Part shown: piece after piece, positions 17,854 through 26,708 of the stretch | Position numbering within the stretch: position 1 is the stretch's first letter | Layout: each line of letters begins with the position of its first letter | Assembly (NCBI RefSeq): GCF_900142725.1 | Contig: NZ_FRBW01000006.1 | Location: 1 to 64,000 of the forward strand | DNA: 64,000 bases | Reading direction: 5' to 3' | DNA from: Roseibium suaedae | GTDB lineage: Bacteria > Pseudomonadota > Alphaproteobacteria > Rhizobiales > Stappiaceae | Program-made: the position numbers and the translations under genes | The notes under the pieces: generated by a model | The model's input: the letters and a program-made list of their open reading frames with translations, nothing else | Told to the model about the DNA's origin: nothing | Databases searched by the model: none

Positions 17854-19538
17854 GTGTCTGGATCCTGGGGCTTGCCACGTCAGGGCATGATCCTGCATTG
17901 GCGATTGCCAATCCTGCCGGCGAAATCGTGTTTGCAGAAGCCACCGAGCGGTTCCTGCAGGACAAGCGCGCCTGGGGCATTGCACCGGATCATATCGGTC
18001 ATCTGGCCGAAGCCCTTGCGGAGACTGATTTCGTCCCAGGCAGAGATACCATAGCGGTTGCGACCAGCTGGGCATCCGCGAAGGCGGAATTGAAGCGTGG
18101 CGTTCATGACGCCATGCTGCCCGCCCCTGATACGATCTGGATGCAGGGGATGCAGCTCCAGCTTCAGGAAAGCGCGGGGGCTTCGCTTCTGCGCCTGGGA
18201 CTGGCAAGCGAGCGCCCGTCTCCCATGCGGTTTGACCATCACCTGACCCACGCGGTCACCGCCTGCTATTTTGCTCCAACGGACACTGCGGCCTGCCTGG
18301 TGATCGATGGAGAAGGAGATGTGGGCGCAAGCTCATCCTTCACCATGAAGGACAGGGAATTGACGCGGGAGTGGCGGTCATGGGGCCCGGGAAGTCTCGG
18401 GACATTCTATGGCTGGCTCACCCAGATGTGCGGTTTCGACTGGCGGCTGGGGGAAGAGTGGAAGGTCATGGGCCTTGCTGCCTATGGCTCCCCCAACCCT
18501 GAGCTTGTCGAAAACCTGAAGCAGATGCTTATTGTCGACCGCGGGCGGCTCCGGTTTGCTGCAGACGATGTGCTGCTCGAAATCCGCAAGAAGGCGCAGG
18601 AATTCGGCCGCCGGCCCGATGAACCCGTCGAAAAGGCCGCTGTTCTGGCGGCCTCCGGACAGGCTGCCTATGCCGCGCTTGCCGATCTCGTTCTGGGCGA
18701 GGTGGCAAGCCAGGGTCATTCCGATCTGGTCCTGTCAGGCGGGTGTGCGCTCAACTCGTCCTACAACGGCACGATTGCCGGACGGCTGCCGTTCGAACGG
18801 GTGTTTGTTCCTCCCTGCCCTGCCGACGACGGCAACGCCATCGGTGCGGCCTTGCTCGGCTGGATGAAGGTCTACGAAACCCCCCGGATTCCGGTCGGCA
18901 ACCTGTCTCCTTTCCTGGGCAGCCGTGCAAAGCCGAAGGGACTGGACCGGCTTCGCAAGTCCGCAGGACGCGGCCTGGTTGTTTGCGAGCTGGATGACGG
19001 CGATTCAGCCCAGGTTGCCGCGGAATTCCTGGCCCAGGGCAAGATCCTCGGCGTGATGCGCGGCCGTGCTGAATTCGGACCGCGTGCGCTTGGCAACCGG
19101 TCCATTCTTGCTGATCCCCGGTCTGCGGACATGAAGGACCGGATCAATGCGCTGGTAAAGGGGCGGGAATCCTACCGGCCATTTGCGCCGGTGGTTCCTC
19201 ACGCAAAGGTGGCCGAATGGTTCGGGCATGCCCAGCCGGTCCCCTACATGTCCATGACCTTGCCGTGGCGGGAAGAGGCTGCCTCCACCGTTCCTGCGGT
19301 CGTGCACGAGGACTGCACCGGCCGCGTCCAGACGGTCACCTCCGAAAATGCCCCCTGGCTAAATGCCGTTGTCGAGGCGTTCGAAGGCATGACCGGGGTG
19401 CCCATCGTGCTGAACACGAGCTTCAACATCATGGGCAAGCCGATCGTTCACAGCGTTGAAGATGCGATCGCCGTGCTGATGACATCGGGGCTGGACGGGG
19501 TGCTCATCGAGAACACCCTCGTCACGAAACCCGACTAG
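17850..19538 (+). CDS. NodU/CmcH/TobZ-family O-carbamoyltransferase
   Basis: 562 aa. Members transfer a carbamoyl group from carbamoyl phosphate, via carbamoyl-AMP, to a hydroxyl of a small molecule (nodulation factors, cephamycin, tobramycin). The N-terminal Kae1-like part has GLATSGHDPALAI and the metal-binding FDHHLTHAVTACYFAP. The C-terminal part has GRAEFGPRALGNRSILADPR, YRPFAPVV and IVLNTSFNIMGKPIVHS. In this locus the acceptor is most simply a hydroxyl made by the P450 protein on an ACP-bound chain (inference). Only 20 bp separate its stop from that of the converging hydrolase gene, and no terminator hairpin is visible between them. Confidence 0.9.
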   Translation: MSVWILGLATSGHDPALAIANPAGEIVFAEATERFLQDKRAWGIAPDHIGHLAEALAETDFVPGRDTIAVATSWASAKAELKRGVHDAMLPAPDTIWMQGMQLQLQESAGASLLRLGLASERPSPMRFDHHLTHAVTACYFAPTDTAACLVIDGEGDVGASSSFTMKDRELTREWRSWGPGSLGTFYGWLTQMCGFDWRLGEEWKVMGLAAYGSPNPELVENLKQMLIVDRGRLRFAADDVLLEIRKKAQEFGRRPDEPVEKAAVLAASGQAAYAALADLVLGEVASQGHSDLVLSGGCALNSSYNGTIAGRLPFERVFVPPCPADDGNAIGAALLGWMKVYETPRIPVGNLSPFLGSRAKPKGLDRLRKSAGRGLVVCELDDGDSAQVAAEFLAQGKILGVMRGRAEFGPRALGNRSILADPRSADMKDRINALVKGRESYRPFAPVVPHAKVAEWFGHAQPVPYMSMTLPWREEAASTVPAVVHEDCTGRVQTVTSENAPWLNAVVEAFEGMTGVPIVLNTSFNIMGKPIVHSVEDAIAVLMTSGLDGVLIENTLVTKPD

Positions 19539-19558
19539 GCCCGAAGGCGGGGCACCTG

Positions 19559-20557
19559 TCACTCCACAGTGAAGAGATAGGTGTCCAGCATTCTCTTTTT
19601 CCAGGCACCCGGATCGCTGGAGCCCGAACTCGGAAACAGCTGCAAGACCCAGTCACCGAGCAGGATCGGAGACGGCAGGCAGATGGTTCCGTCCTTGCTC
19701 ACGTGATGCAGGCTCGGCTCCACACCTGCCAGCTTGACTGCAGCCATGCCGAACATCCGCGGGATTCTGGACGTCCAGACGGCGATCACTTCGGTGTTTT
19801 CCGGTTGATCGACCTTGATGATCAATTCCTGGCCGCAGGACAGCCTTTCCGGCACAGCGTCAGCGACCAGCTTGTCCGGGATGTTCTCTGACGCAAGATC
19901 TGGCAGGTTGTCTTGCGAAATCGGCTCTCCATTCATCCGCATCGTCAGTGCATCGGCCAGGTAGGGAATACCGCTCTGGCTGAAATAGGCGCCATGCTCT
20001 CCATCGAGGAAGTCGCAAGTCACGCTGCCAAACATCGTATTCCAGAGCGGCCAGGGATCCTCGCCGCGCAGGAACGGGTTGAACTCATGGCTGTTGCTGC
20101 CAAACAGCATCGAGAAATTGCCCGGATAGGGAACGGTCGGCTGCCACTCCATGCTGAAGATGCCGAGCGGCGGCTTCTCCTGGAGCATCAGGTAGTTGGC
20201 CATTTCAATAGCCACCGGCGCGCCTTGACAGTTTCCTCCGATCCAGCAGTTCTTGAGATCAAGCTTTTCCGCGAGAACATCTGCGTAGTGCCGGGCCATA
20301 AGGGCGTCGTCGTCCGCGATCTTCTTGCGGAAGTCCACGATCACATTGAGAGATCTCAACCCGATCACCGGCTGGTCCGGGCCGAGTGCTGCGGCCAGGG
20401 CCGGAAATTCCGACGCGGCGTTGAAGCACCAGATCAGCGGAGGGCGGGTGCCCTCCGGGTTCAGCACATGGATCAGTCCACCTTCGTCAAGCGTTTCTCC
20501 CGGCCATTCAGACACGATTCCCCGGAGCTGCCGGAGACATTTTTCCATATTCAGCAT
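19559..20557 (-). CDS. Thioesterase-like alpha/beta hydrolase with cysteine nucleophile
   Basis: 332 aa. The first ~230 residues resemble type II thioesterase domains of polyketide/non-ribosomal systems: PPLIWCFNAASEFPALAAALGPDQPVIGL, then the elbow CWIGGNCQGAPVAIEMA. The nucleophile position is Cys110 (G-N-C-Q-G) rather than Ser. The likely His is in FLDGEHGAYFSQ. A further ~110 residues form a beta-rich C-terminal extension not typical of a stand-alone thioesterase. It starts 6 bp after the radical SAM stop and is certainly co-transcribed with it. It may release or transfer the acyl product (inference). ATG 20548 is an alternative start. Confidence 0.75.
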   Translation of the reverse strand: MLNMEKCLRQLRGIVSEWPGETLDEGGLIHVLNPEGTRPPLIWCFNAASEFPALAAALGPDQPVIGLRSLNVIVDFRKKIADDDALMARHYADVLAEKLDLKNCWIGGNCQGAPVAIEMANYLMLQEKPPLGIFSMEWQPTVPYPGNFSMLFGSNSHEFNPFLRGEDPWPLWNTMFGSVTCDFLDGEHGAYFSQSGIPYLADALTMRMNGEPISQDNLPDLASENIPDKLVADAVPERLSCGQELIIKVDQPENTEVIAVWTSRIPRMFGMAAVKLAGVEPSLHHVSKDGTICLPSPILLGDWVLQLFPSSGSSDPGAWKKRMLDTYLFTVE

Positions 20558-20563
20558 ATCAGT

Positions 20564-22141
20564 TCAGGCCCTGCTGACTGACCGGGGCAATTGTCTGCGG
20601 TCGTCAGTTGAGAAAATCCCATCATATACAACGAGATAGTGTGAAAGTGAATCCATCAGATCATTCTTGATTTCAGGCCGTTCCTGCGCCAGGTCGCGCA
20701 CTTGCCCGATCAGGTTCCGAATGCTCGCATCTCGTGACCACTTAGCGATAACACTTAGGTAGGCTCGTGAAATATTCGGACGAACACTGACCCGGTGGGA
20801 TGGGTCGTCCCGTGCCCAGGGAGCAGGCTGGAGAAGCTCTGCAAGACGCTTGAAGCGAACAAGCACGTTCTCGGGGCGCAAAAGAGATTCAAACAGCCAC
20901 CTTGCGCCCTCTGCCAACTCCTCACGCGACATGCGGGCCGGGATGATGTTGGTCTGGTAGTCCGAGCCGCCCGGGAATTGGGCGGATATATCGCTTTCGA
21001 TAATCCGGCCTGCCTTGGCCATCTCGTCGTAGAGAGGGGTTGAAATCGGGGCGACAAGAACAGCGACCTTGAAGGTTATGACGGGAAGCGACATGGCGAA
21101 GTCGAACTGGCGCTGAAAGCAATCCGGTCCATCGGAGTCAAATCCCACGATCAGTCCTGCTTCCGGAATGACGCCCGCCCTGACGATCTTTTCGCATTCT
21201 TCCCTCAGGTCTACCCTGAGGTTCTGACGCTTCTTGCTCTCCGTCAGCGCCTCGGCACTGCTTGATTCAATGCCAAAGAACCCCAGCCTCAGACCGGCTT
21301 CGTTGCACAGGGCAAGGAGTTCCGGGTCACGCGCAACATCGATGGACATTTGCGTCTGAAAGGAGACCGGTTCGCGTCCTTCCGCGCCGTTCCAGTTCTT
21401 GAGAAGGGTCAGAAGTGCCTTCGACCGTTTTCTGTAGACGGTGAAATTGTCGTCGGACAGCGTGATATGGCGGTAGCCTATTTCATAGAGCCTTGAAATC
21501 TCGGCGAGGATCTGCTCGTCAGGCTTGTGTCTCTGGACCCGGCCAAGATATTGAATAACATCGCAGAAATTACACTCAAACGGGCAGCCGCGGCTGGTTT
21601 GCACGACGCCAGATACCGCGCGGCTGTTCGGATAAAGATCCCAGCGCGGCATTGGCGTCGTCGACATGTCGGCCTTGTGGCCCTGGTATTTCGCTTCCAG
21701 TCTGCCTTCGTGGAGATCTGTGAAGAATTTCTCTGCGATCGGTTCGAGTTCGCCGACGACCATTGCATCGGCAACACCTTCGAAGATCTCCGGTGCGAGC
21801 GAGACATGTGGGCCACCGATAATAACGGTCTTCCCTTTGCTCCTGAATTCTTTTGCCATCCAGATTGCGCGTTGGGCCTGGGATACGTTTGCAGTGATGG
21901 CCACCACATCGACGTCAATGTCCAGATCGACGAACTCGATCTCTTCATCGCACAAGGTGATGTCAAACAAGCCGTCGGGGATCAAAGCAGCCACAGTCGC
22001 GATTGCGAGTGAGGCGACACGAACCACGGGCTCATCTGACATAATGACCCGGTCACGTGTACGCTCCGCCGTTCTGTCCGCAGAAAAGCTGGACAGCGGC
22101 GCAATAATAAGCATTCGTTTCTTTGGCGAAGCAGTAGTCAC
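20564..22141 (-). CDS. B12-binding-type radical SAM protein
   Basis: 525 aa. Residues ~40-150 look like a cobalamin-binding Rossmann domain (VVAITANVSQAQRAIWMAKEFR, TVIIGGPHVSLAPE), although the classic DxHxxG cobalamin motif is not evident. The [4Fe-4S] cluster motif is SRGCPFECNFC with Cys186, Cys190 and Cys193. ITLSDDNFTVY and GLRLGFFGIESSS continue the radical SAM barrel, and a DUF4070-like C-terminal region follows. Family members methylate unactivated carbons or do other radical chemistry. Here it is paired with the thioesterase-like gene and faces the FAAL operon. Substrate unknown. Confidence 0.85.
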   Translation of the reverse strand: MTTASPKKRMLIIAPLSSFSADRTAERTRDRVIMSDEPVVRVASLAIATVAALIPDGLFDITLCDEEIEFVDLDIDVDVVAITANVSQAQRAIWMAKEFRSKGKTVIIGGPHVSLAPEIFEGVADAMVVGELEPIAEKFFTDLHEGRLEAKYQGHKADMSTTPMPRWDLYPNSRAVSGVVQTSRGCPFECNFCDVIQYLGRVQRHKPDEQILAEISRLYEIGYRHITLSDDNFTVYRKRSKALLTLLKNWNGAEGREPVSFQTQMSIDVARDPELLALCNEAGLRLGFFGIESSSAEALTESKKRQNLRVDLREECEKIVRAGVIPEAGLIVGFDSDGPDCFQRQFDFAMSLPVITFKVAVLVAPISTPLYDEMAKAGRIIESDISAQFPGGSDYQTNIIPARMSREELAEGARWLFESLLRPENVLVRFKRLAELLQPAPWARDDPSHRVSVRPNISRAYLSVIAKWSRDASIRNLIGQVRDLAQERPEIKNDLMDSLSHYLVVYDGIFSTDDRRQLPRSVSRA

Positions 22142-22370
22142 GCGATGCTCCTAAAACGCTCTGCTGCGGAAAGTCATCCAATAATCTGCACAATATAAAT
22201 GCATGCGCTATTCCTCTATCAATGAAATCATTTTTACCGGTGAGCAGAAGACGGGAAAATGCTCCCTTATTTCTGTCGGAAACATTCATCCTTGCCAGGT
22301 CAAGCAATAATCAAGTTTACACTGATCCACAGTCGTAAGAAATGAGTTTATTGATCAGACCCTTGCCCTT

Positions 22371-23300
22371 TTACACGTCGATCAGTGTGCCTTCCCATTT
22401 GCCGGAGCGGACGGCGGCGCGGGTGAGGTCCAGGATCAGGTTGCGGATGGCTTCCATGGCGTAGGTAGGCGGGCGGCTGGTGAGTTCGCAGATATAGAGC
22501 GTGCGCGTCAGCTCCGGGTCGGTGATCGGCCGCACATGGACATCGCCCCGGGCGATCTGGTCCGCCATGAACAGCTTGTTGCCGATGACGCAGCCAAGAC
22601 CTGCCTCCAGCGATCCGGCAATGGCCTGCACCGAGTTCATCTGCAGCTTCGCCCGGCTCTCGATCTTCTTGAGGAGGTTCATGTCGTCCAGAATGGCCCT
22701 GGCCGACACCCCCTGGCGCAGGAGGATCATGGGCAGTTCCAGAACCTCGTTGAAGGGGATGGGGTCCGGGCTGCCGCCGATGATCTCCGGCCTGCCCACC
22801 AGCACAAGCTGCTCGTCCAGAACCGGACGGGTGCGCAGCTGCGGGTCGACCGGCGGATTATAGACCATGGCAATGTCCACATCCGAGGCCATCAGGCTCA
22901 TCAGGGTCGCCCCGGACAGGCTTTCCGTCAGCGCCAGATCGACATTCGGATAGTCGCTCAGCACCCGGCGGGCCAGATCAACGCCAATCGCCTTCACCGC
23001 CGAATAGGCCATGCCGACGGAGACGGCGCCGGCGATCTTGCCGCCCGCCTGGCGCAGGTCCGCTTCCGCCGCGCTCATGGATTTCAGAATCACCTTGGCA
23101 TGTTCGTAAAGCCGGTGCCCGGCAGCCGTCGGCTCCATGCCGCGCGGCTTGCGGTCGAACAGGATCACCCCCAGCTCCGTCTCCAGATTGGACAGGTGAT
23201 GGCTGAGGGCCGAGGCGGCAATGCGCAGGGTTTCTGCCGCGTTGGACAGGTTGCGATGCTCGAAGATGGCGGCAAAATAGCGTAGCTGTCGGCTGTCCAT
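22371..23300 (-). CDS. LysR-family transcriptional regulator
   Basis: The protein starts MDSRQLRYFAAIFEHRNLSNAAETLRIAASALSHHLSNLE, a standard LysR helix-turn-helix, followed by an effector-binding domain (AVSVGMAYSAVKAIGVD, SVQAIAGSLEAGLGCVIGN). I use ATG 23300; an upstream start at 23336 would add 12 residues with no family support. It is divergent from the CoA transferase gene across 90 bp, so it likely regulates the CoA-transferase/lyase/TRAP set. The next gene on its own strand, the radical SAM gene, lies 230 bp downstream in AT-rich DNA and probably has its own promoter there. Confidence 0.9.
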   Translation of the reverse strand: MDSRQLRYFAAIFEHRNLSNAAETLRIAASALSHHLSNLETELGVILFDRKPRGMEPTAAGHRLYEHAKVILKSMSAAEADLRQAGGKIAGAVSVGMAYSAVKAIGVDLARRVLSDYPNVDLALTESLSGATLMSLMASDVDIAMVYNPPVDPQLRTRPVLDEQLVLVGRPEIIGGSPDPIPFNEVLELPMILLRQGVSARAILDDMNLLKKIESRAKLQMNSVQAIAGSLEAGLGCVIGNKLFMADQIARGDVHVRPITDPELTRTLYICELTSRPPTYAMEAIRNLILDLTRAAVRSGKWEGTLIDV

Positions 23301-23390
23301 AGCGTTATATAAAATAGAATGACCCTGTAGAAACATTGTAATATCGCGATGGTGGCGCTTTGGCTAGGTTTCAGGCAGGAGGAAAGCGAA

Positions 23391-24578
23391 ATGTCTGATG
23401 CCTTTATGCCGCTGGAGGGAATCCGCGTCGTCGAGATGAGCCACATGATCATGGGTCCGTCCTGTGGCATGTTCCTGGGCTTTCTGGGCGCGGAAGTGAT
23501 CAAGGTGGAGCCGCCGGAAGGCGACAAGACCCGCCACCTGACCGGCATGGGCCGCGGGTTCTTCCCGACCTTCAACCGCGGCAAGCGGTCGGTGACCCTC
23601 GATCTGAAGACCGCCGCAGGGCGCGAGGCGCTGGACAAGCTGATCGCGACCGCCGACGTCTTCCTGGAAAATTTCCGCGATGAATCCCTCGCCAAGATGG
23701 CCTTCTCGCCGGACGAGCTGCGCAAGCGCTATCCCTCGCTGATCGTTGCCTCCTGCAAGGGGTTTCTCAAGGGCCCTTACGAGAACCGCACGGCCATGGA
23801 CGAGGTCGTCCAGATGATGACCGGCATGGCTTATATGACCGGCCCGACCGGCCGTCCGCTGCGCATCGGCTCTTCGGCCAACGACATCATGGGCGGGCTG
23901 TTCGGCGCCTTCGGCGTGCTCGGCGCGCTGATCCAGCGTCAGAAGGACGGCAAGGGCCATGCGGTGCGCGTCGGCCTGTTCGAGAACTGCCTGCTGCTCG
24001 TGGCCCAGCACATGGTGCAATATGACATCGAGGGCCGCGAAGCCCCGCCCATGCCCGAGCGCGAGTTCTCCTGGCCGGTCTACGACATCTTCGAAACCGG
24101 CGACAACCGGCAGATCTTCATCGGCGCCGTCACCGAAGGCCAGTGGGTCATCCTGTGCGATCTGCTGGACCTTGGCGCCCTGAAGAACGACCCGCGCCTG
24201 CAGACCCGCATGGATCAGATCAACGCCCGCGACTGGACCATCCCGATTGTGGCAGAGGCCGTGCGCCGGCACGAATTCGACAGCCTGATCAAGGCCTTCG
24301 AGCCCGCAGGCATTCCCTTCTCGCCCATTCACCGGCCAGCGGAAATGTATGCCGACCCGCATGTCACCCGTCCAGGCGGGCTCTATACGTCCCAGCTTCC
24401 CGAGGGCCAGACCTTCCGGGCCCCGGGCTTCCCCTTCGAGGTGGATGGCGCAGCGCCCGTGCCCTTCGGCCTGGACCTGCCGGAGGTCGGCGAAGACACG
24501 GCCACGGTTCTCGGCAGCCTTGGCCTTGACGACGCGGCCATTGCAGCGGCCACCGGCAGCTTGAAGGAAACCGCATGA
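23391..24578 (+). CDS. CaiB/BaiF-family CoA transferase (class III)
   Basis: Transfers CoA between acids. The protein begins MSDAFMPLEGIRVVEMSHMIMGPSCGMFLGFLGAEVIKVEPP and contains GRGFFPTFNRGKRSVTLDLK, where the catalytic Asp of this family normally lies a short way downstream (VFLENFRDESLAKM). GRPLRIGSSANDIMGGLFGAFGVL is also typical. The start at 23391 has an excellent AGGAGGAAAG site; the frame is open 14 codons further upstream. It overlaps the lyase gene by 4 bp, which couples CoA activation to carbon-carbon cleavage. Confidence 0.9.
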   Translation: MSDAFMPLEGIRVVEMSHMIMGPSCGMFLGFLGAEVIKVEPPEGDKTRHLTGMGRGFFPTFNRGKRSVTLDLKTAAGREALDKLIATADVFLENFRDESLAKMAFSPDELRKRYPSLIVASCKGFLKGPYENRTAMDEVVQMMTGMAYMTGPTGRPLRIGSSANDIMGGLFGAFGVLGALIQRQKDGKGHAVRVGLFENCLLLVAQHMVQYDIEGREAPPMPEREFSWPVYDIFETGDNRQIFIGAVTEGQWVILCDLLDLGALKNDPRLQTRMDQINARDWTIPIVAEAVRRHEFDSLIKAFEPAGIPFSPIHRPAEMYADPHVTRPGGLYTSQLPEGQTFRAPGFPFEVDGAAPVPFGLDLPEVGEDTATVLGSLGLDDAAIAAATGSLKETA

Positions 24579-25534
24579 TGAGCACGACGGACGCCCGCAG
24601 AGAACGGATCTATCCGGCGAACCGGGTCACCCTGCGTGAGGTCGGCCTGCGCGATGGCCTGCAGCTGGTGAAGACCTTTCCGGACACGGATGCCAAGCGC
24701 GAATGGCTGGTCCGGGAACACGCTGCCGGCGTGCGCCATTTCGAAGTCGGTTCGTTCCTGCCCGCCAGCCGCTTTCCGCAATTTGCCGATGTGCGCGAGA
24801 TGGTCGACGCGGTGGCCGCGCTAGAGGGCGCCCATTCCGCCGTTCTCGCCCTGAACGAGCGCGGCGCGGAAGATGCGATGGCCACTGCTGCCGGTGAGAT
24901 CGTCTGCGTGGTCTCGGCAACGGAAGAACACAGCCAGGCCAACATGCGCCGGTCCCGCGCCGAAGCCGTCGGGCTGGTGCGCCGGGTGGCGGAAATGCGC
25001 GACGCAGTGGCGCCGGGCAAGATCGTCAATGCGGGCATCGCCATGTCATTCGGCTGCTCGATTTCGGGCGCCGTGCCGCCGGAAGACGTGCTGCGGCTGG
25101 CGGAAGAGTGCCTGGCCGCCGGTGCGGATATCGTCGGCGCCGCCGATACGGTCGGCTATGCCGGACCGAAACAGATCGGCACGCTGTCCGCAGCATTGGA
25201 CAAACTATGCGGCGACCGTCCCTTCATCCTGCATCTCCATGACACACGCGGCATGGGCATCGCCAATGCGGCGGCCGGTCTCGACAATGGCGCGCGGGTT
25301 CTGGACGGCTCGCTCGGCGGGCTGGGCGGATGCCCCTTTGCCCCCGGCGCCACCGGCAACGTGGTCTTCGAAGATCTGGTCTTCCTGTGCGAGACCATGG
25401 GCTTTGGAACGGATATCGACTTGACCGGCCTTGCTGCTGCGCGGCAGGTCGCGGAAGGATCCATGACAGGCGAAGTGTTCTATGGCGCGCTGGCGAAATC
25501 CGGGGCACCGCAAAACATGGAGTGGCGGGCCTGA
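24575..25534 (+). CDS. Hydroxymethylglutaryl-CoA lyase-like enzyme
   Basis: 319 aa TIM-barrel lyase of the HMGL/DRE-TIM family. VTLREVGLRDGLQLVKTFPD carries the catalytic Arg-Asp (RDG), HLHDTRGMGIANAAAGLDNG carries the metal-binding His pair, and GLGGCPFAPGATGN holds the conserved active-site Cys loop. HMG-CoA lyase splits HMG-CoA to acetyl-CoA and acetoacetate; relatives cleave similar 3-hydroxy-3-methyl acyl-CoAs. With the CoA transferase before it and a TRAP importer after it, it probably cleaves an imported, CoA-activated branched hydroxy-acid such as 3-hydroxy-3-methylglutarate (inference). Confidence 0.87.
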   Translation: MMSTTDARRERIYPANRVTLREVGLRDGLQLVKTFPDTDAKREWLVREHAAGVRHFEVGSFLPASRFPQFADVREMVDAVAALEGAHSAVLALNERGAEDAMATAAGEIVCVVSATEEHSQANMRRSRAEAVGLVRRVAEMRDAVAPGKIVNAGIAMSFGCSISGAVPPEDVLRLAEECLAAGADIVGAADTVGYAGPKQIGTLSAALDKLCGDRPFILHLHDTRGMGIANAAAGLDNGARVLDGSLGGLGGCPFAPGATGNVVFEDLVFLCETMGFGTDIDLTGLAAARQVAEGSMTGEVFYGALAKSGAPQNMEWRA

Positions 25535-25542
25535 AGCAAGAC

Positions 25543-25577
25543 TTCTCCCGCCGAATGAGAGGACATTCGGCGGAGAA
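25543..25577 (+). other. Stem-loop between lyase and TRAP genes
   Basis: TTCTCC-C-GCCGAATG pairs with CATTCGGCGGAGAA around AGAGGA. There is no U-tract after it, so it is more likely an attenuator or mRNA-stabilising hairpin upstream of the highly expressed binding-protein gene than a full terminator. Confidence 0.6.
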
Positions 25578-25709
25578 ATGACGAAAATGCTTGATATCTG
25601 AACGTGATAGAGCATTTTAGCCATTCAATCCGACGCTCAGGCGTCCGGGAAGAAGGGCAGATGCTCGGATCACGGATCGTGTTTCGAGACACACCCATGG
25701 GAGGAAAGA

Positions 25710-26702
25710 ATGGGAACATTGAAAGCTCTTGGACTGGCTCTGGTCCTGTCCGCGTCGACGGCAACCATCGCATCTGCCGCGACCGAAATGCGCTGCAGCC
25801 ACCAGCTGCCGCCCGCGCACCACATCGCCAAGGTCGTCGACCGCTGGGCGGCTGAAGTGGAGAAGCTGTCCGAAGGTGAACTCGACGTTCAGGTCTTCGG
25901 TGCAGACAGCCTCGTCAAGGCCAATGACAACATCGTCTCGGTTGCCAAGGGCGACATCGAATGCGCCTTCTCGCTGAACTTCCAGTGGGGCAAGACCCTG
26001 CCGCTGATGAACGTGACGCTTGGGCCCTACACCATGTCCTCCATCGATGCCTGGAAGAAGTGGCCGACGTCTGACGCTGCCAAGCTGCTGGAAGACAAGC
26101 TGGAGGAAAAGGGCGTCCATAACGTCGTCTGGATGTTCCAAACCAACACCTCGGTCTTCACCACCAAGGGCCGTTTCCTGAAGGCTCCGGCCGATTTCCA
26201 GGGCATCAAGATGCGCGGCCTGAACAAGGCCTTCGACGCTGGCCTGACCGCAATGGGCGCAAGCACTGTCGCCATGCCCGGCTCCGAAGTCTATCAGGCG
26301 CTGGCAACCGGCACGATCGATGCCGCCGTGACCGACGTCGCCGCCGGCTATTCCCGCAAATACTATGAAGTGCAGGATCACTTCACCGTGGTTCCGGTTC
26401 TGGCCGCCTATCTGCACGGCTATGTGAACCCGTCCTGGTATGCCGGCCTGTCCGACAAGTCCAAGGCCGCTCTTCAGAAGGCTGGCGAGGAAGCTGCCGG
26501 CTGGGCGCTGGAAGCCTCCCAGGAAGCCGCCGCCGCTGCGCCCAAGCAGCTGGAAGAAAAGGGCGTTCAGGTCTACATCGCCAGCGATGAGGAAAACGCT
26601 GCGCTGAAGGCCGCCATGAAGCCTGCCTTCGACGCCGAGTTCGCCAAGGAAACCGGCGAAGATGGCGCAAAGCTTCTCGAGCTGATCGAAAAGCTGCAGT
26701 AA
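25710..26702 (+). CDS. dctP: TRAP transporter substrate-binding protein (DctP family)
   Basis: Periplasmic solute receptor of 330 aa with a clear Sec signal (MGTLKALGLALVLSASTATIASA|ATEM). The mature part shows the DctP fold landmarks SHQLPPAHHIAKVVDRWAAEVEKLSEGEL and GIKMRGLNKAFDAGLTAMGASTVAMPGSEVYQALATGTIDAA; the Arg in KMRG normally binds a substrate carboxylate. It is preceded by a GGGAGGAAAG ribosome site and followed within 6 bp by the small membrane subunit. Ligand is probably an organic acid, in line with the upstream CoA transferase and lyase. Confidence 0.92.
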   Translation: MGTLKALGLALVLSASTATIASAATEMRCSHQLPPAHHIAKVVDRWAAEVEKLSEGELDVQVFGADSLVKANDNIVSVAKGDIECAFSLNFQWGKTLPLMNVTLGPYTMSSIDAWKKWPTSDAAKLLEDKLEEKGVHNVVWMFQTNTSVFTTKGRFLKAPADFQGIKMRGLNKAFDAGLTAMGASTVAMPGSEVYQALATGTIDAAVTDVAAGYSRKYYEVQDHFTVVPVLAAYLHGYVNPSWYAGLSDKSKAALQKAGEEAAGWALEASQEAAAAAPKQLEEKGVQVYIASDEENAALKAAMKPAFDAEFAKETGEDGAKLLELIEKLQ

Positions 26703-26708
26703 GCGCTG

